64,000 bases of DNA from positions 62,001 through 126,000 of the forward strand of contig JAVHJL010000008.1 in NCBI GenBank assembly GCA_036971715.1, written 5' to 3'. Under the pieces are notes generated by a model. It saw only the letters and a list, made by a program, of their open reading frames with translations. It was not told the DNA's origin and did no database searches. This document shows, one piece after another, positions 12,465 through 22,394 of this stretch (its first letter is position 1; every line of letters begins with the position of its first letter). A program made the position numbers and the translations under genes. This DNA comes from Arthrobotrys musiformis (lineage: Eukaryota > Ascomycota > Orbiliomycetes > Orbiliales > Orbiliaceae).

Positions 12465-13806
12465 ATGGGGTCTTTCAATCTTGGTTCTGAGAAGTATACA
12501 CGCCTCACGGAAGCTGCAGACCAAATTCCAGACTAGGATCTGACTACTGGCTCTCCAGGCCAAATATCGGAGGCGTCAAACCCCCTTGTGCAAAATTAAA
12601 AGTAGGTCGTTTCGCCGTGTATCCTACGCCGCACCATCCTCTGAATTTCGCCCCCAACGCTTGATTGAAGAGAAGTACCGCGTGTTAATAGCAGAACAGC
12701 AATTGGAATCCTTTCCCCAAGACTTTTGTGGGCCAACCTACGATCCCATACGAAATGAATGGTCCCGGCCGTTTCGCGTCAATATGTCCGGCAAACCCCT
12801 CATACCCGAGGGTTTTGAGCATGCCGAGTTTCTACTAGACCCAGCTCTGAGAGAAAGCCTTTTGTCTACAGGTATCCTGTGGAATGCCGATAGCAACTAT
12901 ATTGAATCAGGTTTTTGGGTAGCCGGGAGAGTCTTCGTCACTGCTCTCTACTTTAATAAATGGGGTGCTAGCGTGCCTTCGGATATTGAGCTGGCACCTT
13001 ACATCAACGACCAGGAACAAAAGTTTTATGTTACGGACGGTGCCTGCTACGGAGACGAGGACTTAGATCCTGGGTGCCCTAGAATGTATCTTCATAGCTA
13101 CGATATTCAAAGAAGCTTAGCTATATTCCGACCGGTCGATTCCGAGTTCAAGGCGCCAACCTCGATTCCTTTAGATCACATTCTAGAACGAAGCGAGATT
13201 CAACAAATCACCCAGCCGATGGCATCGTATGATGTATTCACGTCAGGGTCCAATGGAGATCTGGCCGAGTCGATACTGAATAAATCTAGAGATGACTATA
13301 TCGATGCTATTGAAGTTTCAGGCGACATCAAAGAGAGGTTGCGTACTGTAAGTGGCCCGTAGGTCAAGTGTCGATGTAACCTTTTTACTAATTACGTTTT
13401 TCGGTCCTTACATAGCCAAACTTTAGGAAAATGCTGCTTCCAAACACCCGCAGCGTGACATACAGACGTGCTGAGTTGTTTCCCGACAAAAACGTCTTGA
13501 ATTCCATTGCCACGAAAGCATATAAGACGGAAATTGGAACAACTTGCCCTGCTTGGGAGAGTTAATCTGGATCTTTCATTGCCCTACACAATGCTAATCC
13601 CTCGCAAACGAAGGAAGGGTTGAACAAAAGCTACTACGTCTTCGGGATGTGTAAGTCCTCCTGCCCCCTCTTCTCAATCGAAAGGGAAAACTGACTCCGA
13701 TGGCGTAGTAATTGGAAATGGAGTGGATAAGATGTACAACAAGGGGAATTTTATCCCAGATGGGTTTAAGGAGGGAGTAAGGAAGCTTCTTGCTGGGCAA
13801 AATTAA
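12465..13806 (+). pseudogene. decayed trypsin-like serine peptidase
   Basis: The coding remnant is 12544-13347, 13416-13650 and 13709-13806, joined by good splice sites (GTAAGT donors, TAG acceptors) with matching phase. It resembles fungal trypsin-like peptidases: ESGFWVAGRVFVTALYFNKW corresponds to the catalytic-His block, SLAIFRPVDSEF to the catalytic-Asp block, and SGSFIALHNANPS to the catalytic-Ser block. Several faults are visible. The long frame has no ATG at its start; the nearest candidate ATG (12465) runs into TAG at 12534. The expected His is Tyr (TALY), the expected Asp is Ser, and an in-frame TAA at 13563-13565 sits just before the presumed catalytic SG. Downstream the frame stays open to MLIGNGVDKMYNKGNF and the final stop at 13804. 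Family assignment rests on motif resemblance only. An inactive but shorter expressed protein ending at 13565 cannot be excluded. Confidence 0.6.
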
Positions 13807-15028
13807 GAAGGAAAAAGTAACGGAACATCTACGCGGAGTTGAGAGGTATCATAATTTTGGGAGGCCGGGAACTTCAACTAAAGGCATGGGAATTTTGGAA
13901 ATACGCGGATATTGTCACTTTGGCTGCCTCGGTGGCTGCAGAGGGTGACATCGATCCCTTTTATCTAGCTTGAGATCCGGTCACAGCTCTAAGCTTACCA
14001 GAGCATCTGGACCATGCGGGCCGGGGTAGATACTGCTTTGTCATATGCTGTGCTTTATAAGGTTGCGTTTTTTTGTAAATTCTCACGACCGTTAGTTAAT
14101 CTTCAATGTATTTAGTTGATATGCGTGTAGATTGGATGGATAATGAAGACATCAATCGTACTAGTTATCCATACGCATGTGCAGGGATCCGTCGTTGTAT
14201 TTTACGGCGGTGTGTAGTTGCGTCCTGGATTCGAAGCTAATCTTGCAGTAACCTGAGGTTCGTTGCTAGTGCAGGCATGCATGCGCGTGGAAAGAACAAA
14301 ATTTAAGATAGGTGTGTATTCACCGTCTACATCCCGGGGAGTTTGGGGAGTAACAGATCTAGTAGTGATAAATACCTAGGTATAGATAATGATTATTGAC
14401 AATTAAAGACTATAATGTTGTTCTATCAATGCATTTTTAGCGGACAAGTTCGTGATGAAAAGGATAGTAACTGCGTGGTCTGTGGCGCTTAGAGGAGTTG
14501 GTTCGATTGTTGATTCAACCAGTACGTGATGGGACCCCTGTCAGATTCTGCAGATGTGAATGGTTTTATCAAACACTGCATTGCTTCTTCCTTCTAAATA
14601 TGCAATACCCTCTCCTGATAATAGAAAGGTGCGTAGTGATTCTGGTTGAAGCCAGACTAAGCACGAGCGTTTTCAAAACGCTGGAGTGGCGTGAGATACA
14701 TTTTTTGTTCGAAAGCCGTAGCCCTTTGTCTCGTACCCAGACCACAGGGGTGCGTAGCCCTATGGGCTGAAGTTTCTCAGCCCTATGGTTTTCAGCCTTC
14801 AAACCCAGCGGTGGCACCGATGTGGAGTGATAGTTCGATAGAGAATGGAATCGACTATATAGGTGTATGCATCGGTTCCACTGACCTTTGAACCCACCAA
14901 AAAAAAAAAAAACCTCGAAGCAGGAAACCACTCCTTTCAAAAGTTTGCTCGAGAATTGATACAGTTTTCAAAAGGCCTTTCCCACAACAAGCTGGGGCGA
15001 TTCTCCTAGTTTCTTCGATCGGAAAGAT
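13807..15028. other. intergenic, contains one copy of a dispersed repeat
   Basis: No supported gene. Holds a copy of the TTGTCTCGTA repeat (14725-14745), a local duplication of AGCCCTATGG at about 14756-14786, a 14-base A tract (14899-14912) and a weak TATA-like word (TATATA, 14856) ahead of the alpha-glucosidase. Confidence 0.5.
14725..14745 (+). repeat. dispersed TTGTCTCGTA repeat, copy 1
   Basis: TTTGTCTCGTACCCAGACC. Its reverse complement (GTGGTCTGGGTACGAGAC) matches the copy at 59983 over 18 bases. One of seven related short copies in intergenic DNA of this window. Confidence 0.5.
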
Positions 15029-16828
15029 ATGGAAAACCCGACCGAGATGGGCACCCTGGCACTTCTGTGGTGGAAGACCGCCGTAGGGTATCACATCTAC
15101 GTCCCCTCCTTTTCCGACTCCAACGGCGACGGGACGGGCGATATCCCCGGCATAATCTCCCGTCTTCCGTACCTCAAATCCCTCGGAATTGACCTGATCT
15201 GGCTATCACCCTTCTATGCATCCCCACAACATGACATGGGATATGATATCTCCGATTATAAATCGGTCCACCCACCTTATGGCACCGTCTCCGACGTTCA
15301 AAGATTAATCGACGCCGCTCACCAACACGGGTTAAAAATAATCTTCGACTTGGTGGTAAACCATACCAGTCATTTTCACGAGTGGTTCACATCATCTCGC
15401 TCTAGTAAATCGTCCGAAAAGCGGGATTGGTATCATTGGCGTCCCGCGAAATTCGACGACGACGGAAAAAGAATGCCGCCCAATAACTGGATGTCTGTCT
15501 TCGGAGGGTCAGCATGGGAGTGGGATGAAGCTACCGAGGAATACTATTTACATATATACCTTAAAGAGCAGCCGGATCTAAACTGGTCCAACCCGGAGCT
15601 GAGAAAGAACGTTTTCAACGACGCGATCAGGTTTTGGCTGGACAAAGGTGTCGATGGGTTTAGGATAGATACTGTTTGCATATACGCCAAGGATACCAGG
15701 TTTCCAGACGCCGAGGTTACGAATCCTAGCTCTGAGTTTCAGCTGGGGAGGAAGTATTACGCCGACCTGGATGAGAATTTCGAGTACTTGAAGGAGATGA
15801 GGGGCGTTCTCGAGGAGTATAAAGGAAGGGATTTGGTGATGATCGGGGAGTATAGCGGCGGGACTACTCCCGAGATTGCGAAGAGATATTGCGGGGATGG
15901 AGGCTCCTTGGATACTGGATTCCACAAGCAATTGTTAGATTTAGAGAGGACTGAAGTGTCGAAATGGGTCTTAAGGGAGCCCAGCTTCGAACTTAAAAGG
16001 TTCATGGAGATCCATAGCCAATGGCAGGGTATGACTGATGGTGAAAACGGATCTTGGACGACTGCGTATCTTGAAAATCATGACGTTGCGAGAAGTATAT
16101 CTAGATTTGTGGATGATAGTCCACAGGCGAGGATTGCGTCTGCGAAACTATTAGCGGTGTTGATAGCAACGTCCTCCGGATCGTTGTTTATCTACCAGGG
16201 ACAGGAAATCGGGATGACGAGTATGCCTAAGGAATGGGGTATCGAGGAGTATAAGGACAGCGAAACGACCAGATATTATCAAGCCGTCAAGGCTGGAGGA
16301 GCAAGCGGCGAGACTTTAGAATACGCACTATCCAGCATCCAAAAGGTGGCAAGGGATCACGGCAGGACACCGATGCAGTGGGATAGTAGCCCTAATGCGG
16401 GATTCACAACTGCGTTAAAACCTTGGATGAGAGTCAACGACAACTATCCTGACCTAAATGCTCATCTTCAAGAGCAGGATCCAAATAGCGTCCTGGAGTT
16501 TTGGCGCAAGATCTTAAAGATCCGAAAGCAGTATCCAGGGTTATTCATTGCTGGGAAATTCGAGCCGATAGACCTTGGATCCGATGAGTGGAGGAACAAA
16601 GTTGGCGTATACTGGAAGCATGACCAACAGCGACCTCATGATGATACCGCAGAGAGCGCCCTCGTCGTTTTAAACTTTACCCCAGGGGAAATGTCAATGG
16701 ATTTCCTTGTCGAAAAGATTTCATCCGGTGGGGAATGCGAATTTGGGGCTTTGGCGCTGCAGTTTTCGACTAATGCCGAAAGCAGATCCGGTGTGCTGGG
16801 TGGTTATGAAGCGAGGGTGTATTTCTAG
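15029..16828 (+). CDS. GH13 alpha-glucosidase (maltase/isomaltase type)
   Basis: Intronless gene for a 599-residue glycoside hydrolase family 13 enzyme that releases glucose from alpha-glucosides such as maltose or isomaltose. It has the family order: WWKTAVGYHIYVPSFSDSNG at the N-terminus, DLVVNH at 107-112 (region I), GFRIDT at 210-215 with the nucleophile D214 (region II), IGEYSG at 272-277 with the acid/base E274 (region III) and ENHD at 349-352 with D352 (region IV). A shorter beta-domain follows. No signal peptide is present, so it is probably cytosolic and needs a sugar transporter, none of which is in the window. It has close to the usual length for fungal maltases. ATG at 15029 is followed by an in-frame alternative six codons later, which would also leave the barrel intact. 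Confidence 0.93.
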   Translation: MENPTEMGTLALLWWKTAVGYHIYVPSFSDSNGDGTGDIPGIISRLPYLKSLGIDLIWLSPFYASPQHDMGYDISDYKSVHPPYGTVSDVQRLIDAAHQHGLKIIFDLVVNHTSHFHEWFTSSRSSKSSEKRDWYHWRPAKFDDDGKRMPPNNWMSVFGGSAWEWDEATEEYYLHIYLKEQPDLNWSNPELRKNVFNDAIRFWLDKGVDGFRIDTVCIYAKDTRFPDAEVTNPSSEFQLGRKYYADLDENFEYLKEMRGVLEEYKGRDLVMIGEYSGGTTPEIAKRYCGDGGSLDTGFHKQLLDLERTEVSKWVLREPSFELKRFMEIHSQWQGMTDGENGSWTTAYLENHDVARSISRFVDDSPQARIASAKLLAVLIATSSGSLFIYQGQEIGMTSMPKEWGIEEYKDSETTRYYQAVKAGGASGETLEYALSSIQKVARDHGRTPMQWDSSPNAGFTTALKPWMRVNDNYPDLNAHLQEQDPNSVLEFWRKILKIRKQYPGLFIAGKFEPIDLGSDEWRNKVGVYWKHDQQRPHDDTAESALVVLNFTPGEMSMDFLVEKISSGGECEFGALALQFSTNAESRSGVLGGYEARVYF

Positions 16829-18083
16829 CTTCGTAGATAAATTCATCCATGTAGTTAGGACTAAACATCTATATTATTAACTAGATCAATCGAGTGCGTA
16901 CTTAGAGGTTAGGCTCCAGTGGAGTCACAGATATTTGGGGGATAACCGTCAGCGACTGCTTTTGTCGTAGCTGCGTTGCCAAGCCTCCTTTATTCTCACC
17001 ATAATAGTCAGCTTCTTTGATGAATAGATTCCGGCATGCCGTGGGGATCTTTCGGAGCAACTTTACAAAAAGTAGATATTGGTATTTGCATTATTTGTTA
17101 TTACTGTAGCTATTGTGATTGTTGTGGGGGCTTTGGCGATGGTATACGATGAATGATATTTGATGGAGGAGAAGGGAGAACCTTTCCATGGTACTTATAG
17201 ATAGTCTTTCTTCCATACTTCGTTTTATATGTAAAATCTTTACATAGCATTTACAGTGTCAAGGGAATTATACGGATAGAATTCACACCTGGCTGCGTCA
17301 AGTCGTGATTGAGTTGGGCGCGTTGTATTTGGTGCTGTGGCGACATACTATGTGGAATGTGGCGCATGCTATGTGGCTGGACATACTTTGGTGTCTTCAT
17401 ATACGCATATCCATATCCAAGGCCCCAGTTTCTATCTTGTTGTGTGGAAAGGGTCTTAAGATATCACCTTAGTCGGATCGTAAATTCTCTTACGCAATAA
17501 TGGAGCCTTAGCCACGACCTTCCGCCAAGTGTAGGTAGTTTAATTTTGAACCCTCCGGTAAATTGATCAGAACGACTTGTTGAGTTTTCGGGATGAATTG
17601 GCCGCCTGGATTTGTCTCGTAAATCAGAGCTGGCCAAGGGGCTGGATGGCATTGATTGTAAATTTTATCTTGATGATGCCGCTACACTACTATGTTCCAC
17701 ATGAGCTGTTTCGAAGAACATGTGTATCAGGAACATGGAAACGAAAACGGTTTCTGCGTGAACTGACATTAACTAATCCAAGATATAATATTGACCCTGC
17801 GAATAGACCGTAAACGTTGATGGTAATGATGAAAGAGTATTTTGAATAATTGAGACAGTGGGAATTGAGCTAACGGATTGAATAAGAGGTCGAAAGTTCC
17901 TCCTGGATCTGCCATGGAGTTCCTTCGCAATACAGAGCTTCTACCGTTCAGTTCAACGATTACAAACGAATTGGCTATATACTCGATATATTAGCTATAT
18001 ATAATTTAATTATGAACACCGTATCTTAGCTAGGAAACTTACCGGGGTGGGGCCATATACCCAAAACCAAGAATCTGAATGTA
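16829..18083. other. intergenic, one dispersed repeat copy
   Basis: No supported gene; short frames around 17309-17813 have no domain character. Contains repeat copy 2 at 17611 and an AT-rich patch near 17975-18010. Confidence 0.5.
17611..17637 (+). repeat. dispersed TTGTCTCGTA repeat, copy 2
   Basis: TTTGTCTCGTAAATCAGAGC followed by TGGCCAA. Shares the extended form CAGAGCTGGCC with copy 4 at 63584. Confidence 0.5.
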
Positions 18084-18994
18084 TTATTTCCCAGGAGATA
18101 GTTCCGGCTCCACTTCGGGTTCGGATTCCGGTGCCGATTCTGGTTCCGGTTCAGCGGCACTTTGCTTACCGATGAGGACGAGGTATTTGATGACCTCAGG
18201 TTCATCAAGCCGAGTGCCCTTCCAGCCTAGATGGTAGATGTACTCCTGTGGCTTGAGATTTTGTAGCCTCCACATGTCACACATGTCCGTAAAGGAGTAT
18301 TGTTCGAGGCGATCTCGCATTTCTAGGTTGCTAATCTTCCAAGCATTTTCAACTAGTCTCTTGAAGCAGTCGGAAACTTGTGGGGGAAGGATCTAGGAGC
18401 AAAGATTTTGGGGTTAGAAGCGGACGTCTTTTTGAACTTTATTTTTCCTAGTTCATATTCATTGGTGCTGACAGGGCCTTCCAGGCTACTCACCATTTTT
18501 TGCCTTAGTTGTCGGAACAATATCGATCTGGAACGTAGGTCTTCATAGACGCTGGTCGTCATCCTCTCGGGCAGGTACCCCAACCTTCGTTGGCGTTCCT
18601 GGGGGGAGATTTTCCCACGCGGCTTTGGGCAAGGTTGGGGGACTGTTTTGGAGACAAGCCGGTTGGCCCTGAGAGCGTTTCCCTGGTACGCACGACGGGA
18701 CCCAACTGGAGCGAGGGGGGACCTGCCAAGCTGGTTTTTACGCTCGAAGATCTTGGGATTTGAATCTAGTTCTGGAACCTTGTTTCCTTCTCCATCGAGG
18801 GTTTCGGCCTTATTTTTGAGGTTGCCGTGGCCCTGAAAGCCGGATGGTTCTGGTGGACGGGATTTAGAAGGTTTGAAGAGGTTCTCAAGATCTGCTTCCA
18901 GGAGTAGTTCGTATCTGGAGTTATTGTTTTCAATTTCCGCATCACCTTCGCTCTCCCACTCCATCGAACAGGGCAGATGGTTCTCGTTACTCAT
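18084..18994 (-). CDS. hypothetical protein with acidic Glu/Pro C-terminal repeat
   Basis: Two exons, 18994-18494 and 18392-18084, joined by GTGAGT...CTCCTAG in phase 0, give 269 residues. I do not recognise a family. The first half is polar and low in hydrophobics (MSNENHLPCSMEWESEGDAE..., Pro/Lys/Arg-rich middle). A helix-like block at about 145-167 (SVYEDLRSRSILFRQLRQKM) continues over the junction into ILPPQVSDCFKRLVENAWK, and a WRLQNLKPQEYIYHLGWKG region follows. The last 30 or so residues are a Glu/Pro/Ser repeat (EPEPESAPESEPEVEPE). No signal peptide or membrane helix, so probably nuclear or cytosolic. The intron could be retained, which would end the protein differently at 18353; the splice model is preferred because it keeps a coherent hydrophobic pattern. 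Confidence 0.6.
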
Positions 18995-19812
18995 ATCGTC
19001 TGCGGATGCAAAGTACGTATCGATCTTTTGAGTAGGAAGAGTCGGTGGGAAGGATGGAATGTCTGCTGTGGCGATGTGATGAGAGCTTAAGGTAGTAAGT
19101 AGTATGTTGAAGTTGGAGGTTGAAATGATTGCTGAAGTAGCTGGAAGGGCCAGACAAAGGCATTGGGTTTGTTGATAACCTCCCTGGGGCGATGTTTCTT
19201 AAAAAGAAAGAAAGGAGTTGTCTACACAAAATTATCACCACAGTGCTTTTGGATCGGGAATTGACAGTGGGGATTGATGTGATAATCCATTTTATGATAC
19301 CTAGGAATGTGGATATATACCTCGACATGTACGTATTCATTGGTAGGCGCTTTACTCTGAGGGTATCTTGCTCTTTAAGCATCCTGCTCAACCTCCACCA
19401 CCACTACTTTAGCAATCAGATACAAATACACAGCGCTGCACCCCCAAATACGAGCGCCTGGTCTCGAGGCTACCCAAATATACAATATTGATGCTTCATT
19501 TACTCTACAAATACATTTGCTTGGTCGAGCTCGAGTGGGTCGTATAGGTACACAAATGGTAATAATAAAAAAGATGCGCTGGGGAGGAGACAGGATAACA
19601 ATTCGGAGAATGGACCTGTTGAAGCAAGATATTGCTTGGTTCGGTAATGAAAACTATCTGAAATGAGATGGAATAGGTACAAAAAGAGCAAGCCCGCAGG
19701 CTGTCATCGCAAGGTCAAATCCAAAATCAAAAAACATAAAGGAAGAACGGCGAGGTACAGGGGAAAATCAGGAAAGTCATGACGGTCATAAATTTGGAAA
19801 ATGCTATAAGCT

Positions 19813-19861
19813 AGCTTAAGCCACCTGGTAGTCTGGGTACGAGACAAAGCTTAAGCCATCT
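19813..19861. repeat. direct repeat flanking dispersed-repeat copy 5
   Basis: AGCTTAAGCCACCT and AGCTTAAGCCATCT, 13 of 14 bases alike, flank a copy of the repeat core on the opposite strand (GTCTGGGTACGAGAC, 19831-19845). The arrangement resembles a target-site duplication around a small insertion, but the insert is only about 22 bases. Confidence 0.4.
19828..19848 (-). repeat. dispersed TTGTCTCGTA repeat, copy 5
   Basis: Plus strand GTAGTCTGGGTACGAGACAA; core GTCTGGGTACGAGAC identical to copies 1 (reverse complement) and 6. Confidence 0.5.
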
Positions 19862-19933
19862 CAGGAAAAAGTAGATATCCATATGGAGGAGGTAAAATTC
19901 AAAGGCCCAACTGGAAGGTAATGAAGTAAACAC

Positions 19934-21419
19934 CTAAACTTCGTAAGTGCGACGGATGCGAGCTTGGGGGAGCAGTGGGACTGGAGCCGGCTCCAGGGCT
20001 TTAGGGGTATAATATGGCCTCGGGGGGGCCGCCATCGCTGGAGCGGGAGCAAAGGTCTTGGTATTTACAAGTACTGGCGTCCCGTATTCGTTATATGTGA
20101 TCATTTGGGGTGGCGGGGGTATCTTGAATTCTTTCTTCCTTCCCGGCGGGCTATAACTTAGATCTCGACCGACCCTGATTTGTTTTATAGATCGAGCTCC
20201 GTAACGGCTTCCTTCACTGATAACAGTGCTAGCTTCCTCTATCTCACGGGGTCTCTCGATAACGACCTCGCGGGGTCGCTCGACCACCATGGGCTTTTCT
20301 ACCACTATTTTCTTCGGTTTTACTAGCACCTCCCTAGCCTCCCTAGGCCGTTCGATTACATATCGTTCCTCTAGAGCGCGGTGTCTTGACGGCACTCGAA
20401 ATTGTTCTATGTCAACTTCCGGGCCGCTATTTGCATATTTCGCGACCTCGCCATAGGGTATCTCCTTGCGGCGGATGGGGATGACGATCTTTTCGTCTTT
20501 GACAGCGGTGGCGTCGATAGTTCGACGGGGCTGGATTATGGTGACATCCTCCTCAACAACATGCCTATGAGACCCGCGGTCAACCTCCACGACTTCGCGT
20601 TCAGCAGTCGGTCGGATAATCTTAGCGGGCTCGTTGTTTATGGTATCGCTGGGTCGGATAAGAATGACATCCTGATCGATTTCCTGATACCCGGTGCTTG
20701 TGACCTTATTCCCGCGGTCTCGAACTATGATAGTATCGGTGGGATAAAAGAAACTACCCTTCCGTTCTGTTTCCTTCGGTAGTTCGACTAGAAGCTTCTC
20801 GCTGACTGATCTTGGCTGGCTCACGGCTCGTCTCCCGGATAGCTGCTCCACAACCTGTGTGCTGGATACTTCGACTTCCTTGACATATGCAATAGGGAAA
20901 ATACCCTTCTTACGAGTGGATAAGTTGGTTCCTTTGTACCAGTTTTTGTCCACATATCGCTTGACTTCGATGACATCTCCGATTTTGATCGCAAGATCTC
21001 CCTTCTCGCTCTTCTCGAACTCATGAACCACAGTGACGAATTGCGGTGGGCTCGCGAGTGTTAATGACGAAAGGCTATCGCTTGAAGAACAACTGGAGAT
21101 GGATTCAGAGCGACGTCTATGGTGTCGCTGGTGATGTCTATCGCCATGGCGGGAGGAGTGGTGTCGCGATGAACGTGCATGGGAATGGTGCGACCGCGAC
21201 CGCGATACCCTTGTCCTAGAGCTGCTGCTAGATCTAGAACTGGACCTAGATCTAGATCGGGAACGGTGGAATCTACGTTCAGACTGTGATCCGTAGCGGC
21301 CCCGGCGCTCGTAAGGTCGGTATGAAGTAAGCGACAAGTCCGCAATTGAATGGCGGCCGCTGTAATCCTTGTGGTAGCCTGCAAACCATATAAATACGTC
21401 AGGGAACTGATTTTTTCGG

Positions 21420-21466
<47 letters not shown>

Positions 21467-21559
21467 TAACTTACGGTACTCGGAAATATCGTTCGTCGTC
21501 TTTTCCTTCTCGACGTAGAAGCGAGGGGACGACATGTAATATCGGTTGGGATTCGCCAT
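19934..21559 (-). CDS. RS-rich SH3-domain protein
   Basis: Two exons, 21559-21475 and 21378-19934, give 509 residues. Order: a short N-terminus; an Arg/Ser/His-rich region at about 60-120 (RSRSRSRSSSRSSSS and RHHSSRHGDRHHQRHH); one SH3 domain at about 141-198 with the usual ALYDF-like start (VVHEFEKSEKGDLAIKIGD), the WYKG Trp and the GIFPIAYV end. Then comes a long charged region with repeated ERPRE / VEKP units (about 400-445) and a Pro-rich tail (KIPPPPQM, APAPAMAAPPRPY). SH3 domains bind Pro-rich peptides; the RS stretch would suit phosphorylation or RNA-granule partners. The exact role is not known. The 96-nt intron contains 43 consecutive T on the coding strand. Ignoring the intron would put a run of about 15 Phe in the protein, which argues for splicing. 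Confidence 0.8.
21421..21463. repeat. 43-nt poly(A)/poly(T) tract inside an intron
   Basis: A continuous A run on the plus strand, thus T on the coding strand of the SH3 gene, filling almost half of its only intron between the GTAAGT donor and the TTTGCAG acceptor. It is a pyrimidine tract of exceptional length; its length may vary between strains or be affected by sequencing slippage. Confidence 0.85.
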
Positions 21560-22394
21560 TTCTTCGAGTTCTTCCCTCCAGCGGCAAACGCAAACTCGAA
21601 CGATCTTCGTGGCCAGAAACTAGGTAGATCAGGTCTCGAAAAGCTAATTGATATTTAAATATTAAAATAAGGAGCACTGGGGATGCACGCGGATATATAA
21701 CTTTGAGCACCGCTCGGAGGAGAGAATCAAGCAGAGTCGTCAGCTGGGAAAGCAGTTTTAGAGAATCAGCGCTCCGCCACAGGATCTTAAGACGTTGATG
21801 ATTCCCCCGCAGCGAGACGGGAAAGGTGAGATGAGATGGTGCATGATGAGTCTCACTTGTCGCAGCAAACATTTTTCAATTTCAGCTGTGCCACGGCGAA
21901 AGACTCGACTAACATAATAGCAAGCCCTCGAGTTGGGCCTTGGCTACCGGATCCTGCATGTGAAATCCTCGAAACCCACGATCCCAATTACCACCAGCAT
22001 CACTTCGACATCTTTAGCAAGTTGTTCTTCGATGCAAAGCGCCAGACGATGGCGCCCTATGACGTCTAGCTCATGCGATTTCCGTCCTTGATGCCCTGCC
22101 ATCGTGACGTAAAGATCTTGCCGCTTGCCCCTTTTTGGAGACTCGCATGGGTCACTTTACAAGGGGCCCAAAATACCACACGACATGTGCGTTGACACGC
22201 GGAAATGGGGAAATCGACTGCAATCTATTGATCGATCAATTTGCAATCCGGAATCCGGCGTCCGCAGATTTTCTATGCTTCTATGCCGGTTTATATATAA
22301 TTATGGTCCCGATGTGACGGTGTTGGTTTACAACAGATTGTATACAAATATATAATTTTATCCGAAAGGCCAAACCTGCTCCCTGTAACTACAC
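21560..22394. other. intergenic, no supported gene
   Basis: Separates the SH3 gene promoter from the 3' end of paralog C. Only short frames; AT-rich around 22290-22370 with overlapping TATATA words. Confidence 0.45.

Larger units (their letters stand above)
18995..19933. other. intergenic, holds repeat copy 5
   Basis: No supported gene. A 134-codon minus-strand frame (18987-19391) overlaps the start of the neighbouring gene and is Ser/Ile-rich without domain features, so it is probably its 5' region. The nested repeat around 19813-19861 is described separately. Confidence 0.45.

Noticed and set aside
18987..19391. 134-codon minus-strand frame just upstream of the 269-residue unknown gene
   Set aside because: Overlaps that gene's start in another frame and lacks any domain-like sequence; most likely its 5' region.
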